A stretch of 55,926 nucleotides of DNA from RGIG1681 sp045650505 (GCA_045650505.1 JAZRRE010000018.1:1-55926), one strand, 5' to 3'; positions 31,906-40,690 are shown, numbered from the stretch's first letter. Notes: a model not told the origin generated them from the letters alone. Program-made: numbers and translations.

Positions 31906-34083
31906 ATGAAAATCATTAAAAGAAGTGGCGAAGAACAAATTTTTGATAGCAGTAAGATTGTAAGCGCTATCTCAAAGGCAAACACATCAGTTGAACCAAA
32001 ACAAAGACTTTCAAGTGAAAAAATTGCCGAAATTGCAGATTATATTGAATATAAATGCAAAAAGACAAAACGTGCATTCAACGTTGAAGAAATTCAAGAC
32101 CTTGTTGAAAACCAACTTATGTCTATTGGTGCACACGAACTTGCAAGAAACTACATCACTTATCGTTACACAAGAGCACTTGCTCGTCAAAACAACACAA
32201 CTGACAAGCAAATCCTTTCTCTTATTGACTGCAATAACGAAGAAGTTAAGCAAGAAAACTCAAACAAAAACCCAACCATCAACTCTGTTCAAAGAGATTA
32301 TATGGCTGGTGAAGTTTCAAAAGACCTTTGCAAGAGATTCCTCGTTCCTGAAGATGTTATGAAAGCACATGAAGATGGCTTAATTCACTTCCACGATGCA
32401 GACTATTTTGCACAAAGAATGCATAACTGTGACCTTGTTAACCTTGAAGATATGCTTCAAAATGGAACAGTTATTTCTGGAACAATGATTGAAAAACCAC
32501 ATTCATTCTCAACTGCTTGTAACATTGCAACACAAATCATTGCACAAGTTGCTTCAAACCAATATGGTGGTCAAAGCATTTCACTCACCCACCTTGCACC
32601 ATTCGTTGATATTTCAAGAAAGAAATTCAAAAAGAAAACTATTGAAGAATTCAAAAAACTTGGTGTGGGCCTCACAGATGAGCAAATCAATGAAATTGTT
32701 GAAAACAAAGTTAGAGATGAAATCAACAAAGGTATCCAAACAATTCAATACCAAGTTGTAACTCTTATGACAACAAATGGTCAAGCACCATTCATCACAG
32801 TGTTTATGTATCTTGGTGAAGCAAGAAACGAACAAGAAAAGAAAGACCTTGCATTAATGATTGAAGAAACATTAAAGCAAAGAATTCAAGGCGTTAAAAA
32901 CCAAAAAGGTGTTTACATCACCCCTGCTTTCCCAAAACTCATCTATGTTTTAGAAGAACAAAACATTCATAAAGACAGTGAATATTATTATCTCACTGAA
33001 CTTGCTGCAAAATGCACAGCAAAGAGAATGGTTCCTGACTATATTTCAGAAAAGAAAATGCTTGAACTTAAGGTTGACCAAAATGGTGACGGACAATGCT
33101 ACACCTGTATGGGTTGCAGAAGTTTCTTAACACCTTATGTTGATGAAAATGGCAAAGCAAAATATTATGGTCGTTTCAACCAAGGCGTTGTTACTGTTAA
33201 CCTTGTTGATATTGCCCTTTCATCAGGCAGAGATATGAAAAAATTCTGGGAAATCTTTGATGAAAGAATGGAACTTTGTCACAAAGGTCTTCAATGTCGT
33301 CACGAAAGACTTACCGGAACTTTATCAGATGCAGCTCCAATCCTTTGGCAATATGGTGTACTTGCAAGACTTGCACCAGGTGAACCAATCGACAAACTTC
33401 TTCATGGTGGTTATTCAACAATTTCTCTTGGCTATGCTGGTCTTTGGGAAACAGTTTATTATTTAATTGGAAAGAAGCTTACCGAGGCTGAAGGCAAAGA
33501 ACTTGGTCTTGAAATTATGAAAAAACTCAATGAATACACCAAGAAATGGAAAGCCGCTGAAAATATTGACTATTCACTTTATGGCACACCACTTGAGAGC
33601 ACAACTTATAAATTCGCAAAACGCTTGCAAGACAGATTTGGCGTTATTCAAGGCGTTACTGATAAAAACTATATCACAAACAGCTATCACGTTCACGTTA
33701 CTGAACCAATCGATGCATTCTCAAAACTCAAACTTGAAAGTGAGTTCCAAGCACTTTCACCTGGTGGTGCTATCTCTTATGTTGAAGTTCCTAATATGCA
33801 AAACAACATTACCGCTGTTCTTGAAGTTATGAAATTCATTTATGACCACATTATGTATGCAGAACTCAACACAAAGAGTGACTATTGCTCTTGCTGTGGT
33901 TATGATGGTGAAATCCAAATAATGGAAGACAACGATGGAAAACTTATTTGGAAATGTCCTAACTGTGGAAATACAGACCAAACAAAACTCAATGTTGCAA
34001 GAAGAACTTGCGGCTACATTGGTTCACAATTCTGGAACCAAGGCAGAACTCAAGAAATCAAAGAAAGAGTTCTTCACTTATAA
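31906..34083 (+). CDS. nrdD: anaerobic ribonucleoside-triphosphate reductase, class III
   Basis: A 725-residue glycyl radical enzyme that makes deoxynucleotides without oxygen. An ATP-cone (about 1-90, starting MKIIKRSGEEQIFDSSKI) gives allosteric control by ATP and dATP. The catalytic core follows, with CYTCMGCRSFL near residue 400. The C-terminus has a zinc site CSCCGYDG plus CPNCGN and the radical loop RRTCGYIG, with the radical glycine probably Gly703. The ribosome site is AAGGAGA. nrdG follows 43 bases downstream. NrdR boxes precede it. The enzyme is inactivated by oxygen, which supports an anaerobic lifestyle. Confidence 0.97.
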   Translation: MKIIKRSGEEQIFDSSKIVSAISKANTSVEPKQRLSSEKIAEIADYIEYKCKKTKRAFNVEEIQDLVENQLMSIGAHELARNYITYRYTRALARQNNTTDKQILSLIDCNNEEVKQENSNKNPTINSVQRDYMAGEVSKDLCKRFLVPEDVMKAHEDGLIHFHDADYFAQRMHNCDLVNLEDMLQNGTVISGTMIEKPHSFSTACNIATQIIAQVASNQYGGQSISLTHLAPFVDISRKKFKKKTIEEFKKLGVGLTDEQINEIVENKVRDEINKGIQTIQYQVVTLMTTNGQAPFITVFMYLGEARNEQEKKDLALMIEETLKQRIQGVKNQKGVYITPAFPKLIYVLEEQNIHKDSEYYYLTELAAKCTAKRMVPDYISEKKMLELKVDQNGDGQCYTCMGCRSFLTPYVDENGKAKYYGRFNQGVVTVNLVDIALSSGRDMKKFWEIFDERMELCHKGLQCRHERLTGTLSDAAPILWQYGVLARLAPGEPIDKLLHGGYSTISLGYAGLWETVYYLIGKKLTEAEGKELGLEIMKKLNEYTKKWKAAENIDYSLYGTPLESTTYKFAKRLQDRFGVIQGVTDKNYITNSYHVHVTEPIDAFSKLKLESEFQALSPGGAISYVEVPNMQNNITAVLEVMKFIYDHIMYAELNTKSDYCSCCGYDGEIQIMEDNDGKLIWKCPNCGNTDQTKLNVARRTCGYIGSQFWNQGRTQEIKERVLHL

Positions 34084-34126
34084 TATTTAATCAAACATCA
34101 CAAAATAAATAAAGGAGGTAAACCTT

Positions 34127-34651
34127 ATGAATTATGGCAGTTTAAGAGGCACTGACATTGCAAACGGCGAAGGCATTAGAGTTACACTTTTCGTTTCAGG
34201 TTGCACACATCATTGCAAAAATTGTTTCAATCCCGAAACTTGGAACTTCTGTTATGGCAAACCATTCACAAAAGAAGTTGAAGATGAAGTTATCAAACTT
34301 TTAGAACCTGACTATATTCAAGGTTTAACTCTTCTTGGTGGTGAACCAATGGAACCACAAAACCAAGAAGCCCTCCTCCCTCTTGTTAAAAGAGTTCGTG
34401 AAGTTTATGGAAACAAGAAAAACATTTGGTGCTACACAGGTTATGTTTTAGACCGTGACCTTCTTGGTGAAAGTCGAGCAAAATGTGAGCACACCAGAGA
34501 ACTTCTTGAAAACCTTGATGTTTTGGTTGATGGACCTTTTGTTGAAGACCTTAAAAACTTAACACTTAAGTTCCGTGGTTCTTCAAATCAAAGAATCATC
34601 GATGTTCCTGAAACACTCAAAACAAATGACATTGTTTTAAAAATGGCATAA
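34127..34651 (+). CDS. nrdG: anaerobic ribonucleotide reductase activating protein (radical SAM)
   Basis: A 174-residue activase that uses a [4Fe-4S] cluster and SAM to place the glycyl radical on NrdD. The cluster motif is GCTHHCKNC with Cys26, Cys30 and Cys33 (CX3CX2C), and TLLGGEPMEPQNQ is the GGE motif that binds SAM. The ribosome site is AAAGGAGGT. It forms an operon with nrdD and ends at the terminator at 34657. Confidence 0.96.
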   Translation: MNYGSLRGTDIANGEGIRVTLFVSGCTHHCKNCFNPETWNFCYGKPFTKEVEDEVIKLLEPDYIQGLTLLGGEPMEPQNQEALLPLVKRVREVYGNKKNIWCYTGYVLDRDLLGESRAKCEHTRELLENLDVLVDGPFVEDLKNLTLKFRGSSNQRIIDVPETLKTNDIVLKMA

Positions 34652-34656
34652 CAAAA

Positions 34657-34684
34657 AACACTTGCAAAATGCAGGTGTTTTTAT
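34657..34684 (+). terminator. nrdDG terminator
   Basis: AACACTTGCA and TGCAGGTGTT (one G-U pair) followed by T5; it is a variant of the AACACTTGGAA hairpin family. Confidence 0.85.
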
Positions 34685-34708
34685 TTTGTCAAAAAATATT
34701 AAAAACGC

Positions 34709-34761
34709 AAAAAATAAATAAAAAATAATAAAAAAATAATAAAAAATAAAAATAATTAAAA
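34709..34761. promoter_or_regulatory. phased A-tracts, predicted DNA bend
   Basis: Runs of six or seven A begin at 709, 720, 730 and 741 of this kilobase (34709, 34720, 34730, 34741), a 10.5-bp phase, with a further A4-A5 beyond. The tract sits 50-100 bp upstream of the metal operon -35 box and is framed by AAAAACGCA (34701) and TGCGTTTTT (34768). Such phasing bends DNA and can act like an UP element. Confidence 0.6.
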
Positions 34762-34806
34762 TTTATATGCGTTTTTTCACAAAAATTTTAAAATGAGCAT
34801 AAAATA

Positions 34807-34836
34807 TTGACATCAAAATAAATTTTAAATTATACT
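34807..34836 (+). promoter_or_regulatory. promoter of the metal efflux operon
   Basis: TTGACA and TATACT are spaced 18 bases apart; the operator 34840-34865 starts just downstream of the -10 box. Confidence 0.7.
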
Positions 34837-34839
34837 ATA

Positions 34840-34865
34840 TTCAGTTGAATATATATTCAATTGAA
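34840..34865 (+). promoter_or_regulatory. ArsR/CadC-type operator
   Basis: A 26-bp near-perfect palindrome with arms TTCAGTTGAAT and ATTCAATTGAA around TATA. It has the TGAA-N-TTCA form of SmtB/ArsR operators and covers the expected transcription start, so the repressor encoded at 34889 probably blocks RNA polymerase until metal binds. Confidence 0.7.
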
Positions 34866-34888
34866 CAATAATCCACCACGAGGTTTTT

Positions 34889-35263
34889 ATGCGAAAAAAT
34901 GAACTTGTTTGCGATTGCGAAAGCATACACGCTGAAAATATTGCTATTGCAAAAAGCAAAATGCTTGATGATAACACTCTTTCAAAAATGACAAATTTTT
35001 ACAAATCACTTGCTGATAGCACCCGAACAAAAATTATCAATTTGCTTGAAAAAAGTGAACTTTGTGTTTGTGATATCTGCGTTATTTTAAATATGACAAA
35101 ATCGGCAGTTTCTCATCAACTTAAATATTTAAAACAAATGAATTTAATTAAATGCCAGAGAAAAGGAAAAGAAATTTGGTACACCCTTGCAGACAGTCAT
35201 GTGAGCGCAGTTTTTGATATCAGCCTAGAACATATTTTGGAGGAGCATAATGAAGAAAATTAA
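34889..35263 (+). CDS. cadC: ArsR-family metal-sensing repressor, CadC-like
   Basis: A 124-residue winged-helix repressor. The N-terminal Cys pair (C8, C10) and ELCVCD (C59, C61) match the soft-metal site of CadC (Cd, Pb, Bi), and DSH...H..E near the C-terminus (D102, H104, H115, E118) matches the helix alpha-5 zinc site. The recognition helix is KSAVSHQLKYL. So both sensing sites seem intact. The ribosome site is CGAGG. It overlaps the ATPase gene by 14 bases and probably controls its own operon through 34840-34865. Metal specificity is inferred. Confidence 0.9.
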   Translation: MRKNELVCDCESIHAENIAIAKSKMLDDNTLSKMTNFYKSLADSTRTKIINLLEKSELCVCDICVILNMTKSAVSHQLKYLKQMNLIKCQRKGKEIWYTLADSHVSAVFDISLEHILEEHNEEN

Positions 35264-37283
35264 ATTTGATGGTTTGCACTGCCCTAACTGTGCCAAGTCA
35301 CTTGAAAATCAACTAAACAAACTTGAATCGGTCAAGTCACTTAAAATTGAATTTTTAAAAGAATATATCATCTTTGACGCAGATGATTATGACAAAGCCA
35401 AAAATGACATCATAAACTTAACAAAACAACTTGAGCCCGATGTTAAACTTTTCACCAAAACAAAAACCAAAAGCAAAAGCAAAAAAGCCTTAATTGACAC
35501 TTTTGTGCTTGTTTTTGGAATTATCGTTGGTCTTTTTGCACTTTTTGCAAAACTTCCAACCTGGTGTTATTGGATTCTCTTTGTTTCAAGTGCTCTTTTA
35601 ATGGGCTATAAAACTTATTATAAAGCATTCGCACTTCTCTTTAAAGGCACAGTGAATGAAAACTTGCTTGTAACAATTTCAGTGATTGGTGCAACTGCTG
35701 TTGGTGAATCATTTGATGCACTTATGGTTATTGCACTTTACTCTGTTGGAAAAATTTTAGAAGGTTTAGCACTTTCAAAATCTAAAAAATCTATCGAAGA
35801 TTTAACCAATTTAAAGCCAGAGTTTGCAACACTTGTTGATGGTGACACAGAAAAACAAGTTGACCCTGCCACTCTTGAAATCGGCAACATTATTTTAGTC
35901 AAAGCCGGTGAAAGAGTTGCAATAGATGGAATCATTATTGAAGGAAATGCAACCCTTGACACAAAAAGTTTAACCGGTGAAAGTTTACCACAAACAGCAA
36001 ACATAAATGATGAAATCTTGTCTGGCTCAATCGTGCTTGATGGAGTTTTAAAAATCAAAGCCACAAAAAAATATGAAGAAAGCACCGTTTCAAAAATTAT
36101 GGATATGATTGAAAACGCTTCTGAAAAAAAATCAAAAACCGAAACTGTGATTTCAAAAATGACAAAATGGTACACCTTGGGTGTTATTACTTGCTCAATT
36201 ATCGTATTCTCAATCGTGTTGCTTTTAACAAATAACTTTAACACAGCACTTTATCGTGGAATGATTTTCCTTGTAGTTTCTTGCCCTTGTGCATTTGCAA
36301 TATCTGTTCCGCTTGCTTATTTTTCAGGAATCGGCAATGCTTCAAGCAAAGGAATTTTAATCAAAGGCTCAAACTATCTTGATGCACTTGCAAAACTCAA
36401 CCTAATTGCATTTGACAAAACAGGAACGCTCACCACCGGTGAATTTGAAGTTATTAAAACTGAATCACTTTCAAAATCATACGCCGAAGAAGACATTTTA
36501 TATCTCGCAAGTTTAGGGGAACAATATTCCCTTCACCCACTTGCAAAATCTATTATTCAAGCAAACAAAAAGAAACTTAAAAAAGTTAAAGATGTTAAAG
36601 AGATTGCCGGCGTTGGAGTTTCATTTAAAAATGAAGATAAATCATATTTCGTTGGCAGAAAAAGTGAAAACCTTAAAGAAACAATCGTTGAGCTTTTTGA
36701 AGATGATGAAAAAATTGGTCAAATCACTCTTCAAGACAAAATCAAGAAAACCTCAAAAACCGCTTGCACACTTTTAAAGAAACTTGGAATCAAAACAGTT
36801 ATGCTTTCGGGTGACAACAAACAAGTTGTTTCAAAAGTTGCAGATGAAATTGGCATTGATGAAGCACACGCAAAATTGCTTCCCGGTGATAAATTTGCCT
36901 ATATTGAAAATCAAAAACAAAACAAAAACATTCATTTAGGCTATGTTGGAGATGGTCTTAATGATGCCCCATCACTTATGCTTGCCGATGTGGGAATCAG
37001 TATGGGCATTTCAGGAAGCACCGCCAGCATTGAAGCTTCAGATGTAGTGCTTGCAACCGATAACCCTGAAAAAGTGGCAAGTGCTGTTAAAATCTCAAAA
37101 TACACAAGAAGCATTGTGTGGCAAAACATTATTTTGTCAGCAATAATCAAACTCACATTCTTATCGCTTGGAACGATTGGAATAACCGGAATGCTTGCAG
37201 CAGTTATTGCCGATGTTGGCGTAACAGTGATTGCAATTTTAAACAGCCTTCGTGCCCTTCACTATAATCCAAAAAAGAAGTAA
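35250..37283 (+). CDS. cadA: P1B-type heavy-metal (Zn/Cd/Pb) efflux ATPase
   Basis: A 677-residue metal-exporting ATPase. An N-terminal HMA domain has CPNC at 11-14. The transport site CPC is at 345-347 (SCPCAFAISVP), the phosphorylation site DKTGT at Asp389, HPLAKS is the HP motif near residue 430, and GDGLNDAPS the hinge. The last helices contain IADVGVTVIAILNSLR, where the Asp is typical of the Zn/Cd/Pb subgroup. The start overlaps cadC, with a GGAGGA site inside that gene. It ends at a terminator at 37289. Confidence 0.93.
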   Translation: MKKIKFDGLHCPNCAKSLENQLNKLESVKSLKIEFLKEYIIFDADDYDKAKNDIINLTKQLEPDVKLFTKTKTKSKSKKALIDTFVLVFGIIVGLFALFAKLPTWCYWILFVSSALLMGYKTYYKAFALLFKGTVNENLLVTISVIGATAVGESFDALMVIALYSVGKILEGLALSKSKKSIEDLTNLKPEFATLVDGDTEKQVDPATLEIGNIILVKAGERVAIDGIIIEGNATLDTKSLTGESLPQTANINDEILSGSIVLDGVLKIKATKKYEESTVSKIMDMIENASEKKSKTETVISKMTKWYTLGVITCSIIVFSIVLLLTNNFNTALYRGMIFLVVSCPCAFAISVPLAYFSGIGNASSKGILIKGSNYLDALAKLNLIAFDKTGTLTTGEFEVIKTESLSKSYAEEDILYLASLGEQYSLHPLAKSIIQANKKKLKKVKDVKEIAGVGVSFKNEDKSYFVGRKSENLKETIVELFEDDEKIGQITLQDKIKKTSKTACTLLKKLGIKTVMLSGDNKQVVSKVADEIGIDEAHAKLLPGDKFAYIENQKQNKNIHLGYVGDGLNDAPSLMLADVGISMGISGSTASIEASDVVLATDNPEKVASAVKISKYTRSIVWQNIILSAIIKLTFLSLGTIGITGMLAAVIADVGVTVIAILNSLRALHYNPKKK

Positions 37284-37288
37284 CAAAA

Positions 37289-37315
37289 AACACTTGGAAA
37301 TCTCCAAGTGTTTTT
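37289..37315. terminator. terminator, AACACTTGGAA family copy 3
   Basis: AACACTTGGA and TCCAAGTGTT with a four-base loop and T5, between convergent genes. Confidence 0.9.
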
Positions 37316-37335
37316 AGTTTTTTATTCCAAAATGA

Positions 37336-37854
37336 TTAACAATCATATTGTGGAGTTTGTGAATCGATTGTTGAATATTGCTCTTTATTAAAAGCTTTTT
37401 GAGCCTTTAAAATAGCTTTTTCATATTCTTCAGCTGTCACAATTTCTTGAACAGTTTTTGGTGCTTTTTCACCAGCAAGTGCCTTGTCAACATTTGTAAG
37501 AAGCAAATGTGTTTTCACAGGGTCTGCACCTTTTCTTTTAAAGATTGAGGTGTCTGTCACAAGATGGTTGAACACCAAAAAGTTTTCAGCAATAGCATTC
37601 AAATCAACTGATTCAAATGGAACAGTTCCATCTGCGGCATAAATTCTTTTTTCTTTGATAAGAGGGTTTGAAATGCTTAAGCTAACTTCATCTTTTTCAG
37701 GTTTATAATAAACCACCATAGAACAATCTTTTCCAAGAACAAAATAGTTATATTTTGAAGTTTTTATGTCAAAACCTGCATTTTCTTTCTTCACAAGTGG
37801 CACAATTTCATCTAAATCTTTAACTCTATAATCATCAAAATTAAATTTTTTCAT
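37336..37854 (-). CDS. small soluble protein, unknown function
   Basis: A 172-residue protein starting MKKFNFDDYRVKDLDEIVPL after GAGGTG. There is no signal peptide or membrane helix. The N-terminal 80 residues look alpha/beta (YNYFVLGKDCSMVVYYKPEK), the C-terminal third is helical (PKTVQEIVTAEEYEKAILKA). The protein ends in Cys. I do not recognise the family, and the neighbours give no hint. Confidence 0.65.
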   Translation of the reverse strand: MKKFNFDDYRVKDLDEIVPLVKKENAGFDIKTSKYNYFVLGKDCSMVVYYKPEKDEVSLSISNPLIKEKRIYAADGTVPFESVDLNAIAENFLVFNHLVTDTSIFKRKGADPVKTHLLLTNVDKALAGEKAPKTVQEIVTAEEYEKAILKAQKAFNKEQYSTIDSQTPQYDC

Positions 37855-37939
37855 CTTCGCACCTCACACATTTTTCTATTATGATAATATTTTAACATAA
37901 TTGCAATAAAAAATCAATAGTAGTTTTAAAAAAATAACT

Positions 37940-38137
37940 TTATTTGTATTTATAATAAAGTTTGCAGTGGCAATAGCCCTCAAATTCAGGGTCTGCAATT
38001 TGGTCACGAAATTCTTTGCACATACATTTATTTTCAGGAATCTTCTCAAGTTTGCAAGGACAATACCCTTCCTTTCTTTTAAGCCCTTCTTGAAGCATTT
38101 CAACCATCTTTTTATCTTTGTTAAATTCAATCTTCAT
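37940..38137 (-). CDS. mini ferredoxin-thioredoxin reductase catalytic-chain-like protein
   Basis: A 65-residue protein with three Cys-x-Cys motifs: CPC at 26-28, CMC at 38-40 and CHC at 56-58. The order and spacing follow the catalytic beta chain of ferredoxin:thioredoxin reductase, which holds a [4Fe-4S] cluster and a redox-active disulfide, except that the second motif is CMC rather than CPC and the chain is shorter. The ribosome site is AGAGGTG. No thioredoxin or ferredoxin gene is adjacent. A small thiol-redox or iron-sulfur protein is likely. Confidence 0.75.
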   Translation of the reverse strand: MKIEFNKDKKMVEMLQEGLKRKEGYCPCKLEKIPENKCMCKEFRDQIADPEFEGYCHCKLYYKYK

Positions 38138-38302
38138 AACATCACCTCTACCTTTATTTTACTATAAAATGAATATTTTTAAAAATAATTTAATAAACTT
38201 ATAACAAGCTAAATATTATAAATAATATATTTCGAATTTTGCTTGAATAAAAATAACTTTTTTGATATATTGTTGTTGAATAAATGAAACATAGGAGAAA
38301 TC

Positions 38303-39181
38303 ATGAAAAAGAAAGTTATTATCATGACAGATTCAAATTCAGGCATACTTCAAAGTGAAGCAAAAGACCTTGGAATTTTTGTTGTTCCAATGCCTTTTAC
38401 AATCAATGATGAAGAATACCTTGAAGAAATTTCAATATCTCAAGAAAAATTTTATGAGTTTTTAGCACAAGATGCAGATGTTTCAACATCACAACCTTCA
38501 CAAATTTATCTTGAAGAAACTTGGACTGAACTTTTAAAAGAATACGAAGAAGTTGTTTATATTCCAATGTCTAGCGGTTTATCTGCAACTTGTGAAAATG
38601 CAAAAAATTATGCTAAATCTTTTGATGGAAAAGTTTTTGTTGTTGACAATAAAAGAATTTCAGCAACAATGAAATCAAGTGTTTTTGAAGCAATTTCTCT
38701 TGCAAAACAAGGCAAAACCGGTGCACAAATCAAAGCTTTCCTTGAAAGAACATCAAATCTTTTTTCTGTTTATATTATGGTTGGCACACTCAAATATTTA
38801 AAGAAAGGTGGAAGAATTTCCCCTGCTGCTGCTGCCATTGGTTCAGCACTTAAATTAAAGCCAATTTTAGAAACCACAGGTGATAAGTTTGAAAAAGTTG
38901 GAATGGTGCTTTCTGTTGCTCAAGCAAAAAAGAAAATGATTGCAAAAATTAAAGCAGATATTGAAGGCAAACTTAAAGCACAATATGATGAAGGCACACT
39001 CACATCTTCTGTTGTTCACACTGAAAACCTTGCTGAAGCTGAAAAGTTTCAAGCTGAACTTAAAGCTGAATTCCCTAATCTTAAATTCACTCAAATTGAA
39101 GTTTTGTCATTAAGCGTTTCTTGTCACATTGGTCCAGGTTCACTTGCAGTAACACTTCAAAACAATGCTTTTCAAGAATAA
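38303..39181 (+). CDS. DegV-family fatty-acid-binding protein
   Basis: A 292-residue protein of the DegV/FakB family. It starts KKVIIMTDSNSGIL, and has PMPFTIND, DVSTSQPSQIYLEETW, YIPMSSGLSATCENA, VDNKRIS and TLKYLKKGGRIS, all in family order. Members bind a fatty acid and, as FakB, present it to the kinase FakA for phosphorylation. No fakA gene is in the window. The ribosome site is TAGGAGA. Confidence 0.9.
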   Translation: MKKKVIIMTDSNSGILQSEAKDLGIFVVPMPFTINDEEYLEEISISQEKFYEFLAQDADVSTSQPSQIYLEETWTELLKEYEEVVYIPMSSGLSATCENAKNYAKSFDGKVFVVDNKRISATMKSSVFEAISLAKQGKTGAQIKAFLERTSNLFSVYIMVGTLKYLKKGGRISPAAAAIGSALKLKPILETTGDKFEKVGMVLSVAQAKKKMIAKIKADIEGKLKAQYDEGTLTSSVVHTENLAEAEKFQAELKAEFPNLKFTQIEVLSLSVSCHIGPGSLAVTLQNNAFQE

Positions 39182-39214
39182 TAAAATTAATTAAAAAATA
39201 AATAAAAAATCACA

Positions 39215-39260
39215 AAAAATACTCAAAATTAAGTTTTTTGCTTAAATTTTGAGTATTTTT
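39215..39260. terminator. bidirectional terminator
   Basis: AAAAATACTCAAAATTAAG pairs with CTTAAATTTTGAGTATTTTT (one bulge), between convergent genes. Confidence 0.85.
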
Positions 39261-39277
39261 TATTCGCTTTTGCGTTT

Positions 39278-40102
39278 TTATTCAAAGTAACCGTTGATTG
39301 TAAGCACTGTGGTTTGACCTGCAGGAATGGTTATTGTTGACCCATTCACGCTTCTAACTGTTAAAACATTTGAAACAACGGAATAGTCATTTAAATCTAG
39401 CATAACTACATTTTCTAAACCAACTTTGAGCATTAAATTTGTTATAACAAAATTTGATGGAAGCTCATCAACAATTTGAACAATGTTTGCTGTTTGTTGA
39501 GAATCATTATTTGTGAGAGTAATATAATAACTTAAAATTTGCCTGGGATAAACTTCACTCACACTTGCAGTTTTTCTGCTAGTTACATTTGTTCCAGCAA
39601 TTCTTGTAATTGTTGAATTTGCATAGCTATTAATTGTGCTATCAGCAGTATAACCAATTCCGTGAATAGAGTTTGTAATCAAACTTACAAAGCTTGAAAG
39701 ATTAAAAATAACTTGCGCTCTGTAAGTAAGTATCATTGATTGACCAACATTTAATTGTTGAAGGGCGAATGTAATTGGGTTTGCTGAAACCGGGGTCACC
39801 GGATAAGTGGTTGAAAGAGTGCTAACCGTTGCACTTCCTGAAACATAAGCAAGATTTCCACCGCCAAGATTATCAATAATTCTCACCCCTGTTAAATAAC
39901 TTCCTGTGTTGTTTGTGATAGTTACAGTGTAAGTAATAATATCGCCCGGTGAAAAAGTTGTAATACTTGGCGATTTTGTAATCACTAATCCTGAAGCATC
40001 TTCTAAAACAATTGAATTTGTGTTTGAAGTAACACTTTCTGTTGAACTAGAACCAACATATTGATAAGTTGTTGTAGCTTCGTTTGTAATTGTGGTTGAC
40101 AT
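39278..40102 (-). CDS. DUF11-repeat protein without signal peptide (paralogue A)
   Basis: A 274-residue Thr/Ser-rich, beta-rich protein with two DUF11-type repeats: LVITKSPSITTFSPGDIITY with TVTITNNTGSYLTGVRIIDN, and TSRKTASVSEVYPRQILSYY with ITLTNNDS. These Ig-like modules normally occur in secreted surface proteins, but the N-terminus (MSTTITNEATTTYQYVG) has no signal peptide, anchor or sorting motif. There is no cysteine. It starts after AAGGAGGA. A paralogue lies at 50001-50858. Non-classical export or a spore-surface location are possible. Confidence 0.75.
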   Translation of the reverse strand: MSTTITNEATTTYQYVGSSSTESVTSNTNSIVLEDASGLVITKSPSITTFSPGDIITYTVTITNNTGSYLTGVRIIDNLGGGNLAYVSGSATVSTLSTTYPVTPVSANPITFALQQLNVGQSMILTYRAQVIFNLSSFVSLITNSIHGIGYTADSTINSYANSTITRIAGTNVTSRKTASVSEVYPRQILSYYITLTNNDSQQTANIVQIVDELPSNFVITNLMLKVGLENVVMLDLNDYSVVSNVLTVRSVNGSTITIPAGQTTVLTINGYFE

Positions 40103-40261
40103 AATTCCTCCTTGAAAATATATTATGGTTTGCAGAATAATCTGCCTATAACATAATATTCAAAATAATGAATAATTGTGATTTAACATTTTCAAACTTA
40201 TTTGACTTTTGTTTTATTCTTTTGTTAAGATAAAATTGTAAATAAAAACAAGGAGGTTTCT

Positions 40262-40579
40262 ATGGAAAATCAAGAAACAAAACAAACCCCTGAAAAAGTT
40301 ACCGCTCCAAAAAAAGCAAAGAAAAAAGAAAGCACAGCCGGTCAAAGCACAAACCTTGCATTTGCAAGTATCACACTTTTTGTTCTTTGTGCAATTTTCA
40401 TTGTTTTAGGCATCTACTTTTTAGCAGGAATAAAAGCATACTTTGGCGGTGTTATGCTTCTTATATTTGGTGTTGCTTTTGCAATTCTTAATATTGTTCT
40501 TAACAAATCAACACTCTTCAAAAAAACACCTGCAAAAACTGAAGAAAAAACCGAAGAAAAAACCGAAGAAAATAAATAA
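40262..40579 (+). CDS. small two-helix membrane protein with charged ends
   Basis: A 105-residue protein. A Lys-rich N-terminus (about 1-28) is followed by two hydrophobic helices (about 32-55 and 60-80) and a tail with the repeat KTEEKTEEKTEE. The ribosome site is AAGGAGG. It is transcribed alone. I do not recognise the family. Confidence 0.7.
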   Translation: MENQETKQTPEKVTAPKKAKKKESTAGQSTNLAFASITLFVLCAIFIVLGIYFLAGIKAYFGGVMLLIFGVAFAILNIVLNKSTLFKKTPAKTEEKTEEKTEENK

Positions 40580-40588
40580 AAAATCGCA

Positions 40589-40625
40589 AAAAATCACTTT
40601 ATTAACATAAATAAGGTGATTTTTT
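40589..40625 (+). terminator. intrinsic terminator
   Basis: AAAAATCACTTTATT and AATAAGGTGATTTTT pair with one G-U. Confidence 0.8.
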
Positions 40626-40633
40626 ATTTTCTT

Positions 40634-40662
40634 TTGACATAAAATGCGAAAAATGATATCGT
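40634..40662 (+). promoter_or_regulatory. promoter of the alcohol dehydrogenase gene
   Basis: TTGACA, 17 bases, then TGA-TATCGT; the start is near 40669, about 20 bases before ATG 40691. Confidence 0.55.
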
Positions 40663-40690
40663 TAAATCATAAACCATAAAAGGATAAATT

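Noticed and set aside
39278..40102. Secreted adhesin
   Set aside because: DUF11 repeats suggest it, but there is no signal peptide, anchor or sorting signal at either end.
40103..40140. Sigma-K promoter before DUF11 gene A
   Set aside because: CATAATATA fits the -10 pattern, but no AC sits 16-17 bases upstream, and such short motifs are common in AT-rich DNA.
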